A stretch of 6,680 nt of DNA, taken from contig NZER01000169.1 in assembly GCA_002690445.1 (NCBI GenBank), positions 1 through 6,680 of the forward strand. Direction: 5' to 3'. This stretch comes from Candidatus Pacearchaeota archaeon. GTDB lineage: Archaea; Nanoarchaeota; Nanoarchaeia; Pacearchaeales; GW2011-AR1. Under the pieces are notes generated by a model. It saw only the letters and a program-made list of their open reading frames with translations. It had not been told where the DNA came from and ran no database searches. Position numbers and translations under genes: made by a program. Positions 6,568 to 6,680 of the stretch are shown here, piece by piece (positions within the stretch are counted from its first letter, which is position 1; each line of letters starts with the position of its first letter).

Positions 6568-6680
6568 ATGGCTAAAAAGTCTAAATCTAAGGTATATCCT
6601 GGACCACAACCTAACCCTGTTAAAGGTATGGGCAAACCAGCTGGAACTGGAGAGATAGTCTCAGTTAAAGGTAAGGCTAA
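6568..6680 (+). CDS. Small basic protein of unknown function (3' partial)
   Basis: Only the first 37 codons are visible before the right edge. The start is well supported by AGGAGG 5 bases upstream. The peptide opens MAKKSKSKVYPGPQPNPVKG and continues with Gly, Lys, Pro and Val (MGKPAGTGEIVSVKGKA). It is strongly basic, rich in Lys, Pro and Gly, and has no hydrophobic segment, so it looks disordered and able to bind nucleic acid or an acidic partner such as the portal's acidic ends. I do not recognise a family. In this genome position, directly after the portal, a small head-assembly or DNA-associated protein is plausible, but that is inference. Confidence 0.7.
   Translation, partial: MAKKSKSKVYPGPQPNPVKGMGKPAGTGEIVSVKGKA

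Overview
The window reads as part of the late (DNA packaging and head) region of a tailed double-stranded DNA bacteriophage (Caudoviricetes) or a prophage of one. All seven genes lie on the + strand and are packed end to end. Three junctions overlap, and the only non-coding gap longer than a few bases is 40 bp. There are no ribosomal or transfer RNA genes, no insertion sequences, no CRISPR repeats and no bacterial housekeeping genes. The host cannot be read from the sequence. From memory, the TerL and portal proteins resemble families common in uncultured marine phage genomes, but no search was run.

Layout, left to right: (1) the C-terminal 337 residues of a larger protein with the sequence signature found in phage polyvalent/ADP-ribosyltransferase-type proteins (1-1014, runs off the left edge); (2) a small stand-alone nucleotidyltransferase-fold protein (1014-1382); (3) terminase small subunit (1372-1833); (4) terminase large subunit, the packaging ATPase and nuclease (1805-3322); (5) a family-2-type glycosyltransferase (3324-4151); (6) a 40-bp AT-rich gap (4152-4191); (7) a long, P22-sized portal protein with an acidic head and a charged helical tail (4192-6558); (8) the start of a small basic protein behind a consensus ribosome-binding site (6568 to the right edge).

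Together, TerS recognises the phage DNA, TerL cuts and pumps it, and the portal is the channel in the procapsid vertex through which the DNA enters. The polyvalent-type protein just upstream may be a virion or injected protein, but its N-terminal part is missing here. The two accessory enzymes, the nucleotidyltransferase and the glycosyltransferase, sit inside the packaging cassette and are the least explained parts of the window. The genes from 1 to 1833 are joined by stop/start overlaps (TAATG, 11 bp, then 29 bp into terL), which suggests one co-translated message.

I see no clear evidence of a wholly new system. The best leads are the nucleotidyltransferase that appears to lack its third acidic residue, the glycosyltransferase placed between terL and portal, and the truncated polyvalent protein with its repeated Tyr-Gly motif.
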